A stretch of 64,000 nucleotides of DNA, taken from positions 91,418 to 155,417 of the forward strand of contig JBNKHG010000094.1 of the NCBI GenBank assembly GCA_050290225.1, written 5' to 3'. Under the pieces are notes generated by a model that worked only from the letters and a program-made list of their open reading frames with translations, was not told the DNA's origin and searched no databases. This DNA comes from JBNKHG01 sp050290225. Its GTDB lineage: Bacteria; Pseudomonadota; Gammaproteobacteria; Pseudomonadales; Cellvibrionaceae. A program made the position numbers and the translations under genes. Every line of letters starts with the position of its first letter. The first letter of the stretch is position 1. Below are positions 8,105 through 16,468 of this stretch, in pieces.

Positions 8105-9292
8105 TTAATAGGGGCGGGGTTCGTCGAACAGGCTGGCGGTCATCGGTGCTGCGGGTTTGTCCTTTTCCGTCTCCTCCGACTTCGCTTTTTCTGCGGCCTG
8201 TTCGGGTTCCGGTTTATCTTTTTCGGACGTTTTTACTTCAGGGCTTGAGGCCGCTACCGGTTCAGCGGCGGGCGCAGTTTCAGCAGCTTCTACTGATGGC
8301 GCCTCCGGCTCTTCTGCTACTGCTTGCTCGCTTTTCTCCACCATTCGCGGGGTCACGGGGGCCGGCTTGGCTGAGGCGGCTATGGGCGTCGGCTCGGTGG
8401 CTTTCACCTTGGTTTCCACAGTTTCCGTTTCAGTTTTTACTGCCGCCAAAGGGGTAGGCTCTGGTTTGCGTTCGGGCGTCGGCTTGGCGGACGGCGCCGG
8501 GGCGACCACGGCCGCTGGTTTCGTCTCAATCGCTTTGGGAGTCTCAACCGCCTTGGGAGCCTCAGCCGCTTTGACCGCAGCCGGCTTTCGGGGGGTCGCT
8601 TTCTTGCTAGATGCTTTCCTTTTAGTCGCCGGTTTTGCGCTGGCAGGTTTGTCAGCGGCTTTGGCGGGAGCGGGTTTGGTCTCCATTGTCTTGGCCGCAA
8701 CCTTCTTCGCCGGTGCTTTCTTGGCTGTGGTGGTTGTCGCTGCTTTCCTGGTTGCAGGTTTCGCCTTCCCGGTGGTTGCCGCTTTCGCTTTGGGAGTGGC
8801 CGCTTTCCTGGTCGCCGCCTTCTTCACAGCGGGTTTTGTCCGGGCTTTGGTGGCCTTTGGTTTCCGGGCCTTGGCGGTTTTAGCTTCGGCTTTGGCGAAC
8901 TCTTTTTCGACCTTGATGGCAACCTTGGCCAGGGTGTCGGCCAGATCTTTTTGGGCTTTGGCTGCCTTGACGGCTTCCTTGGCGGTAGTTGCATCCTGTT
9001 TGGCATCGGCTACTGAGACCCGCTGGGCGGTGACCGCTTGCTTGGCTTTGGCCAGGCTGTTTTTAGCGGCGGCTGTTTTTTTGCTTTTGGCAGTTGCACT
9101 GGCTTTGTTCAGTCGTGCCTGGAGGTTGGCTAATTTTTTCTGGGCCGCGGCAACGTCTTTATCCGCTTTGGCAGCGGCTTTTTCGGCGTCACTGAGTTTT
9201 TTGACGCGGGCTTTGTCCAGTTGGGTATTGAGCTTAACGATCTGAGCTTCCAGGTCGGCTACCGGGTTAATGACTTTTTTCTTCGCGGCCAT
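8105..9292 (-). CDS. AlgP-like histone H1-like Lys/Ala/Pro-rich protein
   Basis: A 395-residue low-complexity protein. Residues 1-140 are predicted helical and charged (LEAQIVKLNTQLDKARVKKL), a coiled coil. The middle is basic, with irregular KPA, KAAT and KKAP repeats resembling histone H1 tails. The C-terminus is acidic, Pro/Glu/Ala-rich, and ends TASLFDEPRPY. Composition and neighbourhood match AlgP (AlgR3) of Pseudomonas, a DNA-binding regulator linked to alginate genes. The repeats differ, so direct equivalence is inference. The start ATG 9292 (MAAKKKVINP) follows AGGA; an upstream TTG is less likely. The hybrid basic-then-acidic layout is unusual. Confidence 0.75.
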   Translation of the reverse strand: MAAKKKVINPVADLEAQIVKLNTQLDKARVKKLSDAEKAAAKADKDVAAAQKKLANLQARLNKASATAKSKKTAAAKNSLAKAKQAVTAQRVSVADAKQDATTAKEAVKAAKAQKDLADTLAKVAIKVEKEFAKAEAKTAKARKPKATKARTKPAVKKAATRKAATPKAKAATTGKAKPATRKAATTTTAKKAPAKKVAAKTMETKPAPAKAADKPASAKPATKRKASSKKATPRKPAAVKAAEAPKAVETPKAIETKPAAVVAPAPSAKPTPERKPEPTPLAAVKTETETVETKVKATEPTPIAASAKPAPVTPRMVEKSEQAVAEEPEAPSVEAAETAPAAEPVAASSPEVKTSEKDKPEPEQAAEKAKSEETEKDKPAAPMTASLFDEPRPY

Positions 9293-9550
9293 GGGGTGCG
9301 TCCTATGTTTCAATCCGGGTTGTGGTTATTAAAGAAAGTCTAACTATTCAGAACATCAACGGCGCCGAATGATAACGCTGTTTGGAAAAAAAATGTATGC
9401 TCTGCGCATCGGTTAATACTATTCCTGAGTGTAATCGGCTTTGCCTGAGATTCCAGTCATTGGTGTGAGTTTGTAACCTAATTTGAGAACTGTGGCTTTG
9501 ATTGATCCCTGCAGCTGTCATACAACGGATTTATGCGAAAAGGAGTCGTC

Positions 9551-10090
9551 GTGAAGATATTTATAAAGCTGATGATATTGGTGTTGGTACTGGGTCTGGC
9601 GGGCCCCTTTGTGTTCAAAAGACCCGACGGGCGCCCTTGGATGAGCGTTGATGACCTGGGTATCAATACCGGAGCGCTGAGTTGGGAGAGGCTTAGCTTG
9701 CGGGCCAGGAGACTCTGGTCAGAGGTCTCAGGTGGAATCTCCCGCATCACCGATGGTGAGTCGGCGCAGGGGACACGCATCTACAGGTGGCGCGATAGCG
9801 AGGGTAACTGGCAGTACTCCGATCAGCCCAACCCCAACGGCGTCAGTGAGACAATCGTTGTGGACCCCGACACCAACCTTATCCAGGCTACACCCCTGTC
9901 TCAGCCAGAAGCGAAAAAAGAGAGTGAAGTCACTGCGCAGTCGCCACAAATTGGAGTACCATTGCCCCTGACTGTCAACCCTGGCCAGGTATCCAAATTG
10001 ATCAAGGATGCGAAACAGGTACAGGAGTTAATGAATCAGCGCAATGAAGCGCTGGAGGCAATCAGCGGCACGCTGCCGGCTGAAGATTAA
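9551..10090 (+). CDS. DUF4124 domain protein, membrane-anchored
   Basis: I place the start at GTG 9551 because AAAAGGAG ends five bases before it; an ATG at 9533 is in frame. The 179-residue product begins with one hydrophobic segment (FIKLMILVLVLGLAGPFVF), then an extracytoplasmic part with the DUF4124 motif IYRWRDSEGNWQYSDQPN at about residues 73-90. DUF4124 is a small beta domain of unknown role in exported proteobacterial proteins. The FKBP gene follows 20 bases later on the same strand, suggesting joint transcription. Confidence 0.8.
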   Translation: MKIFIKLMILVLVLGLAGPFVFKRPDGRPWMSVDDLGINTGALSWERLSLRARRLWSEVSGGISRITDGESAQGTRIYRWRDSEGNWQYSDQPNPNGVSETIVVDPDTNLIQATPLSQPEAKKESEVTAQSPQIGVPLPLTVNPGQVSKLIKDAKQVQELMNQRNEALEAISGTLPAED

Positions 10091-10110
10091 TAGCAATTGG
10101 ACCGATTATT

Positions 10111-10842
10111 ATGAAAATACAGAAGCGCCCCCTGCTGGTGGCATTGGCGATGTCCGCCACAGTATTGTTGGGGTGTAACGAAAAAGCTGCGGATGGCGCC
10201 TCCGCCGAAGAATCTGTGGAATTGAGCACTCTCGATCAGCGCCTGAGTTATGTTATCGGCCTGGATATGGCCAACCGCTTCAAGCAGGACGAAATCGCTA
10301 TCGACACCCGCGCCCTGACCCAGGCCCTTGTCGATTCCCAGGCCGGCGAGGAACCCCGCCTGAGCGAGGAGGAAATCCGCAAAACCCTGCAGGCTTTCCA
10401 GGAGAAGCAACAGGCCAAGCGCAATGAGGCTTTGGCCGTGGTAGCCGAAGCCAACAAGAAAGAGGGTGAAGCCTTTCTGGCCGAAAACGGTAAGAAAGAA
10501 GGGGTAGTTACCCTGCCCAGCGGTCTGCAGTACAAGGTGATCAGTGCCGGCGAAGGACCCAAGCCGACCACCAGTGATACCGTTTCGGTGCATTACCGCG
10601 GAACGCTGATTGATGGCACCGAGTTTGATAGTTCCTACAATCGTGGCGAGCCCGTGTCATTCCCGGTCACTGGTGTGATTGCCGGTTGGACAGAGGCTTT
10701 ACAGCTGATGAGCGAGGGCGCCAAGTGGGAGATTTATATCCCCTCCGACCTTGCTTATGGTCCGGGTGGAACCAGCGGTCCAATCGGTCCCAACTCAACC
10801 CTGATCTTTGAGGTGGAGCTGTTGAAGGCCAGCGTCAATTAA
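10111..10842 (+). CDS. FKBP-type peptidyl-prolyl cis-trans isomerase (lipoprotein)
   Basis: A 243-residue FKBP of the FklB/Mip type that speeds proline isomerisation during folding in the envelope. The lipobox VLLGC places the lipidated Cys at residue 21. Residues 35-130 are the helical dimerisation part (LDQRLSYVIGLDMANRFKQD). Residues 140-243 are the FKBP domain, with DTVSVHYRGTLIDGTEFDSS, GVIAGWTEALQLMSEGAKWE and IPSDLAYGPGG. In Pseudomonas an FKBP gene lies in the same algP-algQ interval. A strong terminator follows. Confidence 0.93.
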   Translation: MKIQKRPLLVALAMSATVLLGCNEKAADGASAEESVELSTLDQRLSYVIGLDMANRFKQDEIAIDTRALTQALVDSQAGEEPRLSEEEIRKTLQAFQEKQQAKRNEALAVVAEANKKEGEAFLAENGKKEGVVTLPSGLQYKVISAGEGPKPTTSDTVSVHYRGTLIDGTEFDSSYNRGEPVSFPVTGVIAGWTEALQLMSEGAKWEIYIPSDLAYGPGGTSGPIGPNSTLIFEVELLKASVN

Positions 10843-10899
10843 CTGCTCAGGCTGACCGGTTGTGTTCCCTGACCGGGAAGCATAAGCCGGGACAGATAT

Positions 10900-10935
10900 A
10901 AAAAAAGGCCGACCCAATTGGGTCGGCCTTTTTTT
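10900..10935. terminator. Bidirectional terminator between FKBP and WD40 genes
   Basis: A perfect 36-base palindrome. The central stem GGCCGACCCAATTGGGTCGG is flanked by seven A and seven T, so it can end transcripts from both convergent genes. Confidence 0.93.
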
Positions 10936-10964
10936 ATGGGGGATTTGACGGGACGGAAGGCTAT

Positions 10965-11966
10965 CTAAGGCCTTTCCAGGCGGTGTACGAAACCGTTGGA
11001 CGCCACGGCGAAATAGCGGCCCGGCCTGGTGCCATAAGCGACTGCCAGCACAGCGGCACTGGTGGGTTTCCAGGCGTCACGTTTGGGAAGGCGCCAGCGA
11101 CCGAGCAGCGCCATCCTGTCAGTATCCCAGAGTTGTACCACCTGATCCGGGCGACCGGTGAGTAGCTGGCGGCCGTCTGGGGTAAAGCGCGCGGCGGTGA
11201 AGCGCATGCCGCGACGCAGCAGTTCCGAGCGCAGTGGCACTTCGCCAAGCACCTCGCCAGTTTTAGTACTCCAAACCAGGGCTTTGTCGTATTTCGCGGC
11301 GGACAGTGCGCGGCTGCCGTCGGCGCTTAACCTGACCATTTGCACGTCGTCCTGATGCTGGATGCGCTGCAACTCCTTGCCCGAGGCCACATCCCAGAGT
11401 ACGGCGGAATAGTCTTCAGAGCCGGTGATGGCGAGACTGGCGTCGGCGTTAAAGTCAACACTGCGAACCCGGTTCTGGTGGTGGAAAGTGCGTCGTATGC
11501 CGCCATGCACCACGTCGAAGATAACGGCGGTGTTATCACCCATGCCCAGCAGCGCAAAGCGTCCACCGGGGCTCAGGGCCACGGACATGACTTCCCCGGG
11601 GGCGGTCCAGAATCGAGCCGCTTGCCCGCTTTCCACGTTCCACAGCACCAGGGTATGGGGGTCGGCTGTCAGTACCCATTCCCCCTCCGGAGAGAAGTCA
11701 GCGGCAACTATGGTGGTTTTTTCTCCCTGCTTGTGATTCCAGTTATAGAGCCGCTCTCCATCTCCGGTGCGCCACAGGCTTCCGCCCTGGTGAATGGCGC
11801 CGACAGCGGCCCAGCGTGCATCGTCGGAGAGAGCAGCTCCCTGGGAGCCCTTGGACGCCACCTCAAAACTCTGAGTGGGAATGCTGTCATTGCTACAGGC
11901 AGTGAGGGACAGCAACAGCAGGGAAAGGGTGCCACGCAGGGCAAGTGTCGAAAATCCGTTACGCAT
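10965..11966 (-). CDS. WD40-repeat lipoprotein
   Basis: A 333-residue protein with signal peptide and lipobox SLTAC (Cys about residue 24). It contains about six or seven degenerate WD40 blades, seen as repeated units ending LVLWNVESG, AVIFDVVHG, AVLWDVASG, ALVWSTKTG and VQLWDTDRM. This suggests a beta-propeller facing the periplasm that acts as a binding scaffold; no catalytic residues are evident. It is convergent with the FKBP gene and precedes rsd on the same strand by 200 bases. The specific function is unknown. Confidence 0.82.
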   Translation of the reverse strand: MRNGFSTLALRGTLSLLLLSLTACSNDSIPTQSFEVASKGSQGAALSDDARWAAVGAIHQGGSLWRTGDGERLYNWNHKQGEKTTIVAADFSPEGEWVLTADPHTLVLWNVESGQAARFWTAPGEVMSVALSPGGRFALLGMGDNTAVIFDVVHGGIRRTFHHQNRVRSVDFNADASLAITGSEDYSAVLWDVASGKELQRIQHQDDVQMVRLSADGSRALSAAKYDKALVWSTKTGEVLGEVPLRSELLRRGMRFTAARFTPDGRQLLTGRPDQVVQLWDTDRMALLGRWRLPKRDAWKPTSAAVLAVAYGTRPGRYFAVASNGFVHRLERP

Positions 11967-12131
11967 GAACTGGGTCCGCCCATTCAGGCCAGTGGTATAG
12001 GTGTTTTATTTCGCTGTGGCGTATTAAAGCGTTGTCCGGACCATTTGGCTATAGGAGGATGAAAAGAGGTGTCTACAAGGCGATTTGCAGGAGAAAGTGG
12101 TAGCGGTAGCGAAATTCTGGGGGAGATGCAT

Positions 12132-12153
12132 TGCCCCGCGATAATGCGGGGCA
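12132..12153 (-). terminator. Hairpin after rsd, possible terminator
   Basis: A perfect 8-bp stem TGCCCCGC / GCGGGGCA with a 6-base loop, 14 bases beyond the rsd stop. There is no good U tract, so it may only stabilise the mRNA end. Confidence 0.4.
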
Positions 12154-12166
12154 GCAACAATAAGTA

Positions 12167-12634
12167 TCAGGCCACCAGGTCCTTGTGGGCCACGTGCAGC
12201 ACCGCAATCATGCGGTCTTCGGCCTCGAAGCGGGATTCCAGGGCCTCGCCCAGTCTGGACAGATCGTGAGAGAGACTGGAGAGATCGTCGGTTTCCTGAT
12301 ATTTGTCGTTAAAATCCAGCACCAGTTCAGTAGAGGTGTCCACCGTCTCGAACAGGGAGCTGGCCTCTTCAAGGGCCTGTGTATCCTCGAAATCACGGCC
12401 CTCCTTAATCAGCTGATCATAGATTTCGAAATGACCGGCGGATATATAGTCCACCAGAATTTGACAGAATCTGCGCAACTGTTTGCCGCGGGCGCCGTCC
12501 GATTCTTTGCTTTCGTGCAGATTGGAGAGTTCGCAGTACTTGACCAACAGGTCTTGGCGCTCCTGCAGCCAGCGATCAATAATTTCACTCACGCCGCCCC
12601 AGCGTTCTTTAGCCGATTTGCAATTCTCTAACAT
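12167..12634 (-). CDS. rsd: Regulator of sigma-70, Rsd/AlgQ family
   Basis: An anti-sigma factor that binds domain 4 of sigma-70 and shifts RNA polymerase toward alternative sigma factors. The 155-residue helical protein starts MLENCKSAKERWGGVSEIID and contains ERQDLLVKYCELSNL, LRRFCQILVDYISAGHFEIY and LGEALESRFEAEDRMI, all typical of Rsd/AlgQ. AAGGAT precedes the ATG. Its position near the FKBP and dsbB genes matches Pseudomonas algQ. A possible sigma-70 promoter lies 180-210 bases upstream, implying a long leader. Confidence 0.93.
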   Translation of the reverse strand: MLENCKSAKERWGGVSEIIDRWLQERQDLLVKYCELSNLHESKESDGARGKQLRRFCQILVDYISAGHFEIYDQLIKEGRDFEDTQALEEASSLFETVDTSTELVLDFNDKYQETDDLSSLSHDLSRLGEALESRFEAEDRMIAVLHVAHKDLVA

Positions 12635-13095
12635 GACACTACATCCTTAATTTTTTTACTTCTTGCTCTTGTTCTTTCTTCCCCTGGCTGTCGGGTTGCC
12701 GCGAGCATGGCATTATCCCGGGAAAGCACACCTGTGTAAGTGGAGGTGCCCGTCGACACAACCGTGTCAACTTCAGAGGGCAAACTACCCTGCCCTCCTG
12801 AGCCAATAACTTTTCAAGATAGGGGATCTGAAACCTATCAGCAAGAGGATTCGGGGCTGAGGTTAAAAAAAATCGTCAAAATTTGATTTGACAAATCCCC
12901 TCGTCCGAAAAGCCTTGTCAGGCCAAAAAAACAGGCATAGGATTGGTGGGATTTACTGGCTCCTTCCTAATTTCCCGTACCTGAACCAAACTCCAAACCT
13001 CCGTCAAACCGACAGTGTTGGCTTTGAATTCCCTGTAGCTGATTCAGCACCTGTATCGAATCCTTGGAATATAAGGGTAATCGACCAGTCCTCCG
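12635..13095. other. Intergenic region rsd-dsbB with structured rsd leader
   Basis: A 461-base stretch without a convincing gene. On the minus strand it holds a candidate promoter (12816-12844) and, between that and rsd, two hairpins. One is GAGGGCA / TGCCCTC at about 12776-12797; the other is GACAC AACC GTGTC at about 12755-12768. The rest shows nothing I can identify. An 84-codon frame at 12888-13142 overlaps dsbB and looks spurious. Confidence 0.5.
12816..12844 (-). promoter_or_regulatory. Candidate sigma-70 promoter of rsd
   Basis: On the minus strand TTGCTG (12844-12839) and TATCTT (12821-12816) are separated by exactly 17 bases. The predicted transcript would start near 12810, giving a leader of about 175 bases with two hairpins. 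This is sequence match only. Confidence 0.35.
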
Positions 13096-13596
13096 CTAAC
13101 TACGGTCCGGTATTTGGGGTCGGAAAATCTGCCATAGATTGATCAGCACCAGGCCGATAAAGGCTACCAGGGTCCAGGCGGGAATGGTGAGGCCGAGAAA
13201 GCGCCAGCTTACCTCAGCGCAGTTGCCATCGCCCTGTAGCAGCAGGGTGAAGGCTTCTTGCAGGGGGAAGGCATCGAGCAGGTATTCGAGGCTGGGTCCG
13301 CAGGCGGGGACCAGATCCTCAGGCAGGCTCTGCAGCCAAATGTGGCGAGATGAAAAGCCGCCGCCGATCACTGCCGCGACGATGGCCAGGCCCGCGTAAA
13401 CCCTGGCCCCGATTCGGTTAGGATTATGAATAAAGCCCAGCAGCGCAATCAGGCCCACCGCCATCACAAAGATACGCTGGGTAATGCAAAGCGCACAGGG
13501 CTTCATATCCATATAGTGTTGCATATAAAGCGCGGTCAAGATCAGGCTGACGCAGCCGAGAAAAATAATCAGGTTGGTTTGTCGCAAATTGGGCAA
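13096..13596 (-). CDS. dsbB: Disulfide bond formation protein DsbB
   Basis: Inner-membrane oxidase that reoxidises DsbA and passes electrons to quinone. The 166-residue protein has four membrane helices, the first periplasmic pair in KPCALCITQR (CxxC), and the second pair in the loop between VPACGPS and GNCAEVSW. The first codon in frame at a suitable place is TTG 13596 (PNLRQTNLIIFLG), preceded by GGGGAT; no ATG fits without losing helix 1. In Pseudomonas the equivalent gene (dsbH) lies next to algQ, as here. Confidence 0.93.
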   Translation of the reverse strand: MPNLRQTNLIIFLGCVSLILTALYMQHYMDMKPCALCITQRIFVMAVGLIALLGFIHNPNRIGARVYAGLAIVAAVIGGGFSSRHIWLQSLPEDLVPACGPSLEYLLDAFPLQEAFTLLLQGDGNCAEVSWRFLGLTIPAWTLVAFIGLVLINLWQIFRPQIPDRS

Positions 13597-13806
13597 GGCG
13601 GCTATCCCCGAGGCGTTAATAACAAATTGCGGCCTACACTAGGTGAATTTTTGTGGTAAAACAACAGGCTAGGTTGAACTGCCGCTCTTTAGTCCACGGC
13701 GCGGCGCTCAGGTTCCGTCGATTCGGGAGTTTTGGCGATCCGGGGATCATTGGCCCGGTTGCAGGATCGCGGTGATTACCACAATAAAATACAAAGAGGT
13801 TGAGGT

Positions 13807-14271
13807 GTGAAACAGAGTATACAAGGGTTGGATATCGTTCGCCGCCTGGTTTCGTTTGTGGTGCTGGTGGTTGTTATTGCCAGTCCCCTGGCTCTGGCCG
13901 AGAGCGACGCGGGAGGGGTGGCACTGCCCAAATCCCGGCCTATCTATTTACCGTTGAAACCCCCGTTTGTAGTCAACTACGGTGGCCAGGGTCGCTTGAA
14001 ATATCTCAAGGCAGAGCTGTCGGTTAGGGTGAAAGATAGCAATGCCGCCAATTCCATTCGTCACCATATGCCGTTTATACGTAACAATCTGGTGCTGCTG
14101 TTCAGCAAACAGAGCGACGTGGATATCGATACCCAGGAGGGTAAGGAGTTGTTGCGACAAGCCGCGCTGGAGGAAATTCGCGCCATTGTCCTGGCCGAAG
14201 ATGGTGAGAGGGATGACGGCGGAAGTGGGATTGTAGATCTCTACTTCAACAATTTCGTGATTCAGAAGTAG
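13807..14271 (+). CDS. Secreted FliL-domain protein outside any flagellar locus
   Basis: A 154-residue product from a GTG start. It has a signal peptide (hydrophobic VSFVVLVVVIASPLALA) followed by a FliL-like domain: YLPLKPPFVVNYGGQGRLKY, then LKAELSVRVKDSNAANSIRHH, MPFIRNNLVLLFSKQ and LYFNNFVIQK. FliL proteins normally sit in the membrane next to the flagellar stator. Here the hydrophobic segment is followed by an apparent cleavage site, and no flagellar genes are near. Its job is therefore unknown. The 3' end overlaps the convergent acpH gene by 10 bases. Confidence 0.8.
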   Translation: MKQSIQGLDIVRRLVSFVVLVVVIASPLALAESDAGGVALPKSRPIYLPLKPPFVVNYGGQGRLKYLKAELSVRVKDSNAANSIRHHMPFIRNNLVLLFSKQSDVDIDTQEGKELLRQAALEEIRAIVLAEDGERDDGGSGIVDLYFNNFVIQK

Positions 14272-14846
14272 CCTGCCTGCCGCCGGGCAAAGGCTTGGAG
14301 CAGGGGAAACAGCTGCCGAAAATCCGCTTCCAGAGCGGTATATTGCTCGACCATTCGGGGGTAGCAGTCTGTCAGTGGTGTGGGGCGGCTCAGGCGCTGG
14401 GCGATGCGTGCCAGTGCCACTTCAAGGGTCGGCAGGTCCCGGTAGTTCTCCAGTAGACGGAATTCCTGGGCTCGGTTACTGAAGCGTCGGGCGGACACAG
14501 GCAGTTGCGATGCCCGTTCCTGCAGTAGGGTGTAAATCGACTGGCAGTAGCTGTCCAGATCCAGGGGGTGGTAGTCATCCCAATGGCGGGCGAGGAAGTG
14601 ATCGTAGCAGAGATCGATGGCGATGCCGCCCACCCGCCGTAGTTCGGGCCCCAGGCGGGCGATACTTCTCTGCACGAGAGGCTGGGCGTCGCAGTGGCTG
14701 TCGATGCGTCGGTGCAGTTGAATTCCCTGCTCCACCCGGGCCGGCCAGCGTCCCTCAAGCGGCCCTTTGACAAAATCCCCCAGCCAGCCACCGAGCTGCA
14801 TTTCGGCGTCATTGCCGGAAAGCAGCAGGTGTGCCAGGAAATTCAT
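14262..14846 (-). CDS. acpH: Acyl carrier protein phosphodiesterase AcpH
   Basis: Hydrolyses the 4'-phosphopantetheine arm from holo-ACP, returning apo-ACP. The 194-residue protein starts MNFLAHLLLSGNDAEMQLGG and has GDFVKGP, a RRIDSHCDAQPLV segment, and CYDHFLARHWDDY, the His/Asp-rich HD-like motifs of the DUF479/AcpH family. It overlaps the FliL-like gene by 10 bases at the 3' end and lies just downstream of gshA on the same strand, 13 bases from its stop. Confidence 0.9.
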   Translation of the reverse strand: MNFLAHLLLSGNDAEMQLGGWLGDFVKGPLEGRWPARVEQGIQLHRRIDSHCDAQPLVQRSIARLGPELRRVGGIAIDLCYDHFLARHWDDYHPLDLDSYCQSIYTLLQERASQLPVSARRFSNRAQEFRLLENYRDLPTLEVALARIAQRLSRPTPLTDCYPRMVEQYTALEADFRQLFPLLQAFARRQAGYF

Positions 14847-14859
14847 GCTTAACTGCCCG

Positions 14860-16446
14860 TTACCCGCAGCAACGGTACTGGCCGTAGTAAGCGGCCAGGT
14901 AGTCGTCGAAGGGTGCCTGCTCCTGACTTTCCAGCTCTTGTTGCCGGGCCAGGGATTCCTCTGCCCGGGCCTCCATCGCTTCGCGGGTATCAGCCTTCAG
15001 TGGCGTGGCATTAAAGCTTTCTCGATGAGCTTGTGCCAGGTTCATGGCCAGGCGGAAGAAGGTGATATCCTGTTCGCGCATATCGCGAAGAATACGCGCC
15101 GAAGGCGTCAACTCCGGATCGTCCAGCTTGGGATACTGAATCGCTACGGCGTCGGAGTAAGCGTTAGTGTTGTTGGCGCTGTCGAGCAGTTCCGCCACTG
15201 CTGCCACATCGCGGAGGATCGCTGTGCCCCAATGGGTCAGGGGTTGTTCGCCCTCGCTGTTGATCAGGGTCAGCTCCGGATCACGGCCACGGTAGACAAT
15301 ACGCTTCTGGTTTTCCTGGATACTGCGGTATTCTGTCGGGTCTGTTTCCGGGCTGTCTTTTAACAGGCAGTAGACCATGAAGCTTTCAAGCAAGTGAATC
15401 TGTTCAGTGCTGATACCCAGGGGTTCATAGGGGTTAAGGTCGATGCAGCGCACCTCGATATATTCAACTCCGCCACGTTTGAGAGCTCTCAGGGCTGTTT
15501 CTCCGAATTGGGCGGTGCGCTTGGGTCGAATAGTGCTATAGAACTCATTTTCAATCTGCAGCAGGCTGGTATTGAGCTGTTTGTAGTTACCCTGTTCGCC
15601 CTTGAGGCCGATGGCCTCGTAATCCGGATGGCTTTTGGTGATGGCCTCGCAGAGGGTTTGCAGGTAGGTTTCCAGATTGTTGTAGCAAACGATCAGCTTT
15701 TCCTGAGCCGCGCTCTGGTAGCCCAGGTTGCCCATCCGCAACGAGGTGCCATAGGGTGCATGCAGGCTGTGATCATCCGCCCCAAAGGGTACAAGGTTGT
15801 GTTCGCGGCCGCGGACGAAGGAGCGGCAGACAGCCGGGGCGGCGCCGAACAGGTAAATAAGCAGCCAGAAGTAGCGGCGGAAGTTGCGGATCAGGCCGAA
15901 ATAGCGCTCGGTTTTGAAGTCTTGCAGCGACAGCGGGCTCTGGGACTGCAGGTGCAGACTCTGCCAGAGCTGCTCTGGCAGGGAAAAATTGTAGTGGATG
16001 CCGGCGATGGTCTGCATCAGGCGACCGTAGCGATGGCCCAATCCCAGGCGGTAGATGGTCTTCATGCGGCCGGCATTGGAGGTGCCGTAACGGGCCACGG
16101 GAATATCCTCGTCTCTACCCAGCATACAGGGCATACTGGTCACCCACAGTGACTCATAGCCAATATTGGCGTAGGTAAAGCGGTGAATATCCTCCAGCTC
16201 CTGCAACAACCCCGGGATATCTTTATGGGGATGGGTGATAAATTCCAGTAACGCCTCGCTGTAGTCTGTGGTGATTTGCGAGTGCGTCAGCGCCGACCCC
16301 AGTGCCCGTGGATGCGGTGTTTGCGCCAGTTCACCACTGGGGGTGATCCGCAAGCTTTCCTTCTCTACACCGCGGCGTATGCCGCTCAGTAATGCCGCAT
16401 TGCCGGAGGCAGCAAAGGCTCTGAGGTTCTGGCTAAATTTCGACAA
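14860..16446 (-). CDS. gshA: Glutamate-cysteine ligase GshA
   Basis: ATP-dependent first step of glutathione synthesis, joining glutamate and cysteine. The protein aligns with the proteobacterial GshA family: GIRRGVEKESLRITPSGELA, ALGSALTHSQITTDYSEALL, SMPCMLGRDEDIPVARYGTS, IAGIHYNFSLPEQLW and VEYIEVRCIDLNPYEPLGI. The frame is open to 16542, but I place the start at TTG 16446. GAGGA lies seven bases before it, and the 528-residue product fits the family length (about 518-530). It is preceded closely by a small conserved-looking gene on the same strand. Confidence 0.93.
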   Translation of the reverse strand: MSKFSQNLRAFAASGNAALLSGIRRGVEKESLRITPSGELAQTPHPRALGSALTHSQITTDYSEALLEFITHPHKDIPGLLQELEDIHRFTYANIGYESLWVTSMPCMLGRDEDIPVARYGTSNAGRMKTIYRLGLGHRYGRLMQTIAGIHYNFSLPEQLWQSLHLQSQSPLSLQDFKTERYFGLIRNFRRYFWLLIYLFGAAPAVCRSFVRGREHNLVPFGADDHSLHAPYGTSLRMGNLGYQSAAQEKLIVCYNNLETYLQTLCEAITKSHPDYEAIGLKGEQGNYKQLNTSLLQIENEFYSTIRPKRTAQFGETALRALKRGGVEYIEVRCIDLNPYEPLGISTEQIHLLESFMVYCLLKDSPETDPTEYRSIQENQKRIVYRGRDPELTLINSEGEQPLTHWGTAILRDVAAVAELLDSANNTNAYSDAVAIQYPKLDDPELTPSARILRDMREQDITFFRLAMNLAQAHRESFNATPLKADTREAMEARAEESLARQQELESQEQAPFDDYLAAYYGQYRCCG

Positions 16447-16468
16447 AATGGATTCCTCGGCTGGCAGT

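Noticed and set aside
8157..9245. A 362-codon open frame opposite the AlgP-like gene
   Set aside because: It arises from the Ala/Lys-rich codons of the AlgP-like gene read in reverse and is strongly hydrophobic low complexity.
12700..12830. Possible 6S RNA-like segment (CCTGAGCCAATA)
   Set aside because: The short resemblance is not accompanied by the long closed stem or by zapA and formyl-tetrahydrofolate cyclo-ligase neighbours.
12888..13142. An 84-codon frame in the rsd-dsbB gap
   Set aside because: It overlaps dsbB, has no ribosome site and no recognisable motif.
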